Shown piece after piece: positions 60,101 through 64,000 of a DNA stretch of 64,000 nt. Under the pieces are notes generated by a model. That model made no database searches and had not been told where the DNA came from. It saw nothing but the letters and a program-made list of their open reading frames with translations. Numbering within the stretch: position 1 is the first letter of the stretch; each line of letters starts with the position of its first letter. The position numbers were made by a program, and so were the translations under genes. The DNA lies in contig NZ_RWIT01000018.1 in NCBI RefSeq assembly GCF_003944715.1, forward strand, positions 1 through 64,000. Direction: 5' to 3'. The stretch is from Hymenobacter rigui. GTDB lineage: Bacteria; Bacteroidota; Bacteroidia; Cytophagales; Hymenobacteraceae.

Positions 60101-61700
60101 AACTGCCGGTGCCGACAGCATCGTGTGGTACTGGCGCGTGCGTCTGACTACCCCGCAGGGTGACGAAAGCGCCGACTGGGCTACGAGTTCCTTCCGCATC
60201 ATCAACGGCCGTACGCAGGGAGGCTGGTCGCAGAGTCACCCCGGGCAGTTCCGCCGCGACGAGCGGAGTGGTGTGGAAGTGGGCGTACCCGGAGGGCAGT
60301 GGAGTTACAACGGCAGCACGCAGGAAGCCACCGTCACCTCCACCCGCATTGGTCCGGCGCGGCAGTGGGAAACGCTGTATCACACCATTCGTACCAGCCC
60401 CACCGGTGGGTACACGCTCCGCCTGCTGGGCATTGATACGCTGGGTGCTACCGTAGTGCTCAATCCTGACGTTACTACCCGCAGCCAGCCACTTAGCAGC
60501 ATCTCGGCTAAGCAGTATCCGTATCTGCAGCTGCAGGCGGTGCTGCGCGAAACCAAGCCGGGCGTCACCCCGCAGCTGGAGCAGTGGCTCATCGCCTATC
60601 AGGGCGTGCCCGAGGGCGTAGTGCGGCCATCCGCTACGCCGCTCACCGCTGCCAACCTCACGCAGCAGGCGCAGCAGACGGGCTCCGTAACGGTGCCGGT
60701 AACTTTCCAGAACGTGGCGGATTTCGACTTTACGGCTCCGCTGGTGGGCTACATCGTGCTGCGCACCAGTGGCTCTGGAGCCCCCCGGGAGCGGTATTAC
60801 CCGTTGGCGGGCACGGCCCTCACGACACATACGCAGAAGAATTACTCCGTGAGTCTGGATGTGCGCGGGCTGTATGGTACGCTTTCCGGCCAGGTGGTAC
60901 TGAACCCGCGCCGCCAGCCGGAGCAGTATTACTTCAACAACGAATTGACGCTGCCGCCCTTCGATGTGGCCAACAACGATACCCCCCCGGTGCTGGATGT
61001 GGCCTTTGATGGCCGTCACCTGCTCAATGGCGAAATCGTCTCGCCGCAGCCGATTATCAGCGTGCAGCTGCGGGACCTGGACAAGCTGCAACCCATCCGG
61101 AACCGCTCCAATTTTATCCTGTCTCTGACCCGGCCGGGCAGTGGCTCGGCTACCACTGTGGACCTGAACGCGGCCGGAATTGAGTTTGTGGCGGACTCGG
61201 CCAAGGGTACGGCGGTGCTTACTTACCGGCCCGGCAATACGATGCCGTTGCTGCCAGGTGTGTACACGCTGGAGGTGCAGGGCAAGGATGGCTCGGGTAA
61301 CCTAGCCGGCACCGAGCCCTACCGCATTACATTTGAGGTGATTTCGGAGTCCACCATCACCAACGTATTCCCGTACCCGAACCCGGTTACCAGCAAAACG
61401 AAATTTGTGTTTACGCTTACCGGCTCCACGCTGCCGCGCAACATGAAAATTCAGATTGTGAGCCTTACGGGTCGGGTAGTGAAGGAAATCATGATGGCCG
61501 ATTTAGGCCCGCTACGCATCGGCAACAACATCACGGAGTACGCCTGGGATGGTACCGATGACTACGGCGACCGGCTGGCTAATGGGACCTACCTCTACCG
61601 CGTAGTCCTCGACGACCCCGACAACCAGTTCAAGCAGCGTGCCACCGGTGGCGACCGGGCTTTCAAGAAAGACTGGGGCAAGCTGGTACTGCTTCGCTAA
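57132..61700 (+). CDS. PorU2-like T9SS sortase, C25-family cysteine peptidase
   Basis: 1522 residues. Signal peptide 1-24 (AYAQ). 'GNEWIVPGQQYYKIKVARDG' and 'YRLDYQYLQRAGI' are the N-terminal PorU prologue. The C25 catalytic part carries 'FISYFGHGHPLYLEW' (His667 and His669) and 'WYVSGCSAGNAF' (Cys701), the order and rough spacing of the gingipain/PorU His-Cys dyad. CARDB- and Ig-like domains follow (about 830-1000, 'LKLGVSNPGRITTGPLAIRV'), and a FlgD-like/T9SS C-terminal domain at the end ('PYPNPVTSKTKFVFTLTGST', 'YAWDGTDDYGDRLANGTYLY'). PorU removes the sorting domain from T9SS cargo and attaches it to the surface. The upstream gene is PorV-like. Confidence 0.85.
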   Translation: MKQAYQKLWLLVLLAVTSISAAYAQSGPYGNEWIVPGQQYYKIKVARDGLYRLDYQYLQRAGINGVNPQRLQLWRRGKEVAIHVGGNATALDNSSFIEFFGQRNDAALDKGMFLTPADQAQPYYSLFTDTASYFLTWSNTTAGKRMVQRNPAATGAAHANRIRKPLQVQAFRYNIINDETNTYQPWAERGEGFFSGDFGGNDTPFPLDSIWRVAASAQSMRADIQVVGQTTAQHSSQISVLLPGGGSRVLGTLNFSNFDYARGSYALLPSDRAANGRVTIVVKQLLGTTSNQLKGDRARVAYLRITYAENSHWPQRRTQLLFSNDSTLTGPAYYQLDSIPATVRGYDVTDPYNVQRVEGLAGATATQRSFVFADATGRTRNLLLADADRALVPIAPKRVFFRTISPAAHNFIIVTSRVLMKSATSGGVTVPNAVRAYANYRALPGGGAWDTLVVTSEQLYDQFHYGEKSALGIRQFAQWMLAGSSRPKSLLLLGKGLNTGEFCNRYHRQDPTHFRNECVGGQATPDTAIVRDLVPTSTRGASDIFFTADWQNGDYRPRMITGRISARRPQQVLYYLNKLKEHESLGFAAWRKNVIHMVGSKSAYEDQLYTGFVNQYATYVQRPPFAGQVVKLYRRATYPGTVPGDTPPLNLAPDFNAGVGFISYFGHGHPLYLEWNVAKINDATNGFLNKGKYPVWYVSGCSAGNAFTAYGSFGGEDYLLAEDKGIIGFLSDSDLSFDNELHEMHTEMVKLLFSDNTWYGRPVAEVQQEVIRRLQAGSPTDSKKAMLMNTIWQGDPALKLFSPLQPDFQTADARLQISPAVVPATAGTRFDLKLGVSNPGRITTGPLAIRVTRTFGSTTLVSNFTVPQARQDTTYTLSLTNPATGSVAGANIFQVDLDPDNLIAESDETNNRATLNYTFLTGGVTTLSPPEFAIVGSRAVRLVAQSNVPTTTARDYDLEVDTVQTFNSPLVQRTKINAVMVPEWQPTLPATAGADSIVWYWRVRLTTPQGDESADWATSSFRIINGRTQGGWSQSHPGQFRRDERSGVEVGVPGGQWSYNGSTQEATVTSTRIGPARQWETLYHTIRTSPTGGYTLRLLGIDTLGATVVLNPDVTTRSQPLSSISAKQYPYLQLQAVLRETKPGVTPQLEQWLIAYQGVPEGVVRPSATPLTAANLTQQAQQTGSVTVPVTFQNVADFDFTAPLVGYIVLRTSGSGAPRERYYPLAGTALTTHTQKNYSVSLDVRGLYGTLSGQVVLNPRRQPEQYYFNNELTLPPFDVANNDTPPVLDVAFDGRHLLNGEIVSPQPIISVQLRDLDKLQPIRNRSNFILSLTRPGSGSATTVDLNAAGIEFVADSAKGTAVLTYRPGNTMPLLPGVYTLEVQGKDGSGNLAGTEPYRITFEVISESTITNVFPYPNPVTSKTKFVFTLTGSTLPRNMKIQIVSLTGRVVKEIMMADLGPLRIGNNITEYAWDGTDDYGDRLANGTYLYRVVLDDPDNQFKQRATGGDRAFKKDWGKLVLLR

Positions 61701-61702
61701 AA

Positions 61703-61765
61703 GCACTCAGACGAACAGAAAAAGGCCACTCCAATGGAGTGGCCTTTTTCTGTTCGTCTGAGTGC
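61703..61765. terminator. Very long perfect bidirectional terminator
   Basis: Arms 61703-61733 and 61735-61765 are perfect inverted repeats of 31 bases each, with A5 and T5 runs built into the stem (GGCCACTCC core). It stands between the convergent porU2-like gene and folA and can terminate both. Confidence 0.9.
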
Positions 61766-61790
61766 CTTCGTTAGGCTGCATGAGGAATAG

Positions 61791-62276
61791 TTAACGCCGC
61801 CGGAGCGTGACAAAGCTGAAGGCGTAGGCATGTTTTTCGTCGGGTTCGTGCCGTTCCCGGGCTTCCTCGCGCCAGTCGCTGGCCGTCAGGTCCGGGAAGG
61901 TCACGTCGCCCTCGAAGGCATGGTGTACTTCGGTGAGGTAGACCACATCAGCGGCGGGCAGGGCCTGGCGGTAGATTTCGCCGCCCCCAATCACAAATAC
62001 CTGTTCATCGGAGGTGCGGGCCATTTCCAGCGCCTGCGGTACGGAGGCCGCCACTTCGCAGCCCTCAGCCTGCCAGTTGGCCTGGCGCGTCACCACAATG
62101 TTGCGGCGGTTGGGCAAAGGCCGGCCGATGCTCTCGTAGGTCTTGCGGCCCATTACCACCGGATGACCCTGGGTGAGCTGTTTGAAGTGCTTCAAATCCA
62201 GCGGCAGGTGCCAGAGCAGGCGGTTTTCGCCCCCGATAATGCCGTTGTCGGCTACGGCTACAACAAGTGCGGTCAT
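61791..62276 (-). CDS. folA: Dihydrofolate reductase
   Basis: 161 residues. 'VVAVADNGIIGGENRLLWHL' followed by 'PLDLKHFKQLTQG' is the standard start, with Glu/Asp-type catalytic acid position in 'LPLDLKHFK' (Asp27-type). 'VVMGRKTYESIGRPLPNRRN' and 'EQVFVIGGGEIYRQAL' are the NADPH sites. It reduces dihydrofolate for one-carbon metabolism. Its start overlaps the fmt stop by four bases, so the two genes are translationally coupled, linking folate supply with formyl-Met-tRNA synthesis. Confidence 0.95.
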   Translation of the reverse strand: MTALVVAVADNGIIGGENRLLWHLPLDLKHFKQLTQGHPVVMGRKTYESIGRPLPNRRNIVVTRQANWQAEGCEVAASVPQALEMARTSDEQVFVIGGGEIYRQALPAADVVYLTEVHHAFEGDVTFPDLTASDWREEARERHEPDEKHAYAFSFVTLRRR

Positions 62277-63241
62277 ACGGTGGCGGAAGGAGTGAGTAAA
62301 TCGGTATTGAAGCCCCGCAAAAAGTCGCCGATGGCCATACGCTTCTTGCCTTCCAGCTGCACGTCCAGCAGGTCGAGCAGGCCGTTGCCGGTCTGGATGC
62401 GCAGGTAAGTGCGGCCGTTGGTGAACCAGCGGCCCGTGCCGCCCTGGTCGAGGCCACTGGCTTCCTCATCATCGAGGGGCTGGGCCTTGAAGATTTTGAG
62501 CGTGCGGCCGTCGGGCAGCTGGGTGAAAGCTGTGGGAATGGGGGAGAGGCCCCTCACCCGGTTGGCCAGCGCCGGTGCCGACTCGGTGAAATCAAGCCGG
62601 CCGGTTTCCTTACTGAGCTTGGGGGCGGGCCGCAGCTCCGGCAGGTTCTGCTGCGGAATGCTGGGAGCCTCTCCGGCCGCAATGGCCTGCACCGAGCGCA
62701 GGGCCAGCGCCGCGCCGGCTGCTTTCAGCTTCTCGTATAACGAGCCGAAATCATCCTCCGGGGCAATGTCCACGGCATCTTGGTAAATGAGGTTGCCGGT
62801 GTCAATTTCGTGCTGCAGGAAGAAGCTGGTCACGCCCGTCTGGGTGTCGCCGTGGATGAGGGCCCAGTTGATGGGAGCCGCCCCGCGGTACTGGGGCAGC
62901 AGGGAGGCGTGGATGTTGATGGAGCCGAGCCGCGGCATGTTCCACACCGCCTCAGGCAGCATCCGGAAGGCCACTACCACCTGCAAATCGGCCGCGTAGT
63001 CCTTCAGCTCCGCCTGAAACTCCGGCGACTTGAGGTTGGTGGGTTGCAGCACGGGTAAGCCGTGGGCCTCAGCGGCCTGCTTCACGGCCGAGCCCTGCAG
63101 CTGCCGACCCCGGCCCGCGGGTTTGTCGGGGGCGGTAAGCACGGCTACCACCCGGCACCCGTCCCAGCCCAGCAGGGCTTCCAGCGTCGGCACCGCAAAC
63201 TCGGGGGTGCCCATGAAAATGATGCGAAGAGGTGATGTCAT
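62273..63241 (-). CDS. fmt: Methionyl-tRNA formyltransferase
   Basis: 322 residues. 'LRIIFMGTPEFAVPTLEALL' start, 'LTAPDKPAGRGRQLQGSAVK', 'FRMLPEAVWNMPRLGSINIHASLLPQYRGAAPINWALIHGD' in short pieces (SLLPQYRGAAPINWA), the catalytic Asn-His-Asp of the hydrolase fold in 'SINIHASLLP' and 'HEIDTGNL', and the C-terminal OB-fold. It formylates initiator Met-tRNA with 10-formyl-THF. The stop overlaps the folA start by four bases (62273-62276). Confidence 0.96.
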   Translation of the reverse strand: MTSPLRIIFMGTPEFAVPTLEALLGWDGCRVVAVLTAPDKPAGRGRQLQGSAVKQAAEAHGLPVLQPTNLKSPEFQAELKDYAADLQVVVAFRMLPEAVWNMPRLGSINIHASLLPQYRGAAPINWALIHGDTQTGVTSFFLQHEIDTGNLIYQDAVDIAPEDDFGSLYEKLKAAGAALALRSVQAIAAGEAPSIPQQNLPELRPAPKLSKETGRLDFTESAPALANRVRGLSPIPTAFTQLPDGRTLKIFKAQPLDDEEASGLDQGGTGRWFTNGRTYLRIQTGNGLLDLLDVQLEGKKRMAIGDFLRGFNTDLLTPSATV

Positions 63242-63254
63242 GTTGAGTATAGTA

Positions 63255-63344
63255 CGTCATGCTGAGCGGAGCCGAAGCATCTCTACCTCTGGCTAACGAT
63301 TAATTGCCCGCAGTAGAGATGCTTCGGCTCCGCTCAGCATGACG
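63255..63344. repeat. Palindromic repeat, GTCATGCTGAGCGGAGC type
   Basis: Perfect inverted repeats of 32 bases (63255-63286 / 63313-63344), loop 26 bases, core GTCATGCTGAGCGGAGCCGA. It belongs to the same family as 52119-52223. It lies between fmt and the NamZ-type gene; no T-run is present. Confidence 0.9.
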
Positions 63345-63350
63345 GTTGAA

Positions 63351-64000
63351 TTATTTGAAATCCGGGTACAGCAGGTACTTCTTACGCATGGCCTTGTACG
63401 CCGTCAGGCCCGGCTCCCAGCCCTGGCGAATTTCGGCTTCTGACTTGCCGGCCATGATTTGCTGGCGCACGGTGGCGTTGCCCATCAGCCGGTCGAAGCC
63501 CCGGTCGGAGAGGAAAAATTTCTCCTTATTGGTGCTTTGCTGGTAGTAGTCCAGCAGGTATTTCAGGGTGAAGCCGATATCGCCCACTTGCCGCAAATCC
63601 TGGCCGTAGCAGAGCTTGCCGTTCTGGGGCGGGGAGGTGGAGCCGGGGTTAGGGCTGGGCGTGAAGCTGTAAGGGCGGGTGCTGGGCTGCGTGGGCGCGC
63701 CAATCACTTCAAATGGCATTGCCGTGCCGCGGCCCACGCTCACATCGGTACCCTCGAACAGGCACAGGCTGGGGTAGAGAGCTACTGAATGGGCCGTGGG
63801 CAGGTTGGGTGAGGGGCGCACCGGCAGCTCGTAGCGGGTGCTGTGGGTGTAGCCGGCCACCGGAATAACCGTGAGCTTGCACTGCTTGCCGCCGGCCAGC
63901 CACTTTTCACCATTAATCATGCGGGCCAGCTCGCCCACTGTGAGGCCGTGCACCACCGGAATGGGGTGCATGCCTACAAAGGTTTTAAACGCCGGCTCCA
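63351..64000 (-). CDS. DUF1343/NamZ-type exo-beta-N-acetylmuramidase, C-terminal part (runs off window end)
   Basis: The frame continues past base 64000, so only about 216 residues of the C-terminal part are seen. 'FKTFVGMHPIPVVHGLTVGE' (first residues beyond the inner Met) followed by 'LARMINGEKWL' is the DUF1343 signature (VG-x-P-I-P-x-x-HG-x-T-x-GE). 'TPSPNPGSTSPPQNGKLCYGQDL' and 'FFLSDRGFDRLMGN' follow, and the protein ends 'YLLYPDFK'. Members remove N-acetylmuramic acid from peptidoglycan fragments. The upstream part and signal peptide lie outside the window. Confidence 0.85.
   Translation of the reverse strand, partial: EPAFKTFVGMHPIPVVHGLTVGELARMINGEKWLAGGKQCKLTVIPVAGYTHSTRYELPVRPSPNLPTAHSVALYPSLCLFEGTDVSVGRGTAMPFEVIGAPTQPSTRPYSFTPSPNPGSTSPPQNGKLCYGQDLRQVGDIGFTLKYLLDYYQQSTNKEKFFLSDRGFDRLMGNATVRQQIMAGKSEAEIRQGWEPGLTAYKAMRKKYLLYPDFK

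Overview
The window looks like a chromosome segment of a Hymenobacter-like bacterium (Bacteroidota, Cytophagales). The evidence is a SusC/SusD pair, several proteins with type IX secretion (T9SS) C-terminal sorting domains, a PorV-like/PorU2-like pair, a full curli locus, Bacteroidota-style promoters (TTG, about 19 bases, TAnnTTTG) and GC-rich codon use with Hymenobacter-like small proteins. No database search was possible, so the genus is an inference.

Layout. 1-309: the tail of an IS630-type transposase next to a short, apparently interrupted membrane-protein start. 551-5076: GAF protein, TonB-dependent receptor, small lipoprotein, GNAT acetyltransferase. 5150-7505 (minus): an arsenic-type cassette (arsR, arsI/cadI-like, arsC) followed by a tandem universal stress protein, with no efflux permease. 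7653-9881: two disordered small proteins, a mini-GNAT, a second tandem USP. 10137-13404 (minus): a T9SS-exported endonuclease I-like protein and a fasciclin protein. 14496-21370 (minus): a tight SusC-SusD-Na+/solute symporter-metallophosphoesterase operon whose phosphoesterase has lost most metal ligands. 21371-24747: decayed sequence (frameshifted GNAT, wrecked IS5 transposase) around an intact arylamine N-acetyltransferase/FMN reductase pair and a tRNA-Arg(CCG). 24969-34632: housekeeping and conserved genes (ohr, transglutaminase-like protein, sucC, GH113-like glycosidase, LolD-like ATPase, recQ, murI).

34759-41449 is a curli biogenesis locus in three apparent transcription units: csgE-csgF-csgG; csgA; and csgB-like-csgH-like-propeller lipoprotein. 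Its CsgG carries an extra C-terminal beta-barrel-like domain. 41923-46149: a large T9SS surface protein and a heavily decayed T9SS protein remnant. 46294-48986 (minus): an ISC iron-sulfur cluster set (iscA-like, hypothetical, iscU, iscS). 49141-52106: methylmalonyl-CoA epimerase, Sua5/YrdC enzyme, small lipoprotein, CCA-adding-type nucleotidyltransferase. 52554-55646 (minus): PadR regulator and a giant PspC/GIN protein. 55928-61700: PorV-like protein and PorU2-like sortase. 61791-64000 (minus): folA, fmt and the C-terminal part of a NamZ-type (DUF1343) enzyme.

The most unusual items are the SusCD/symporter/degenerate phosphoesterase operon, the CsgG-barrel fusion in a curli locus with a CsgH-like chaperone, and two families of dispersed inverted repeats.
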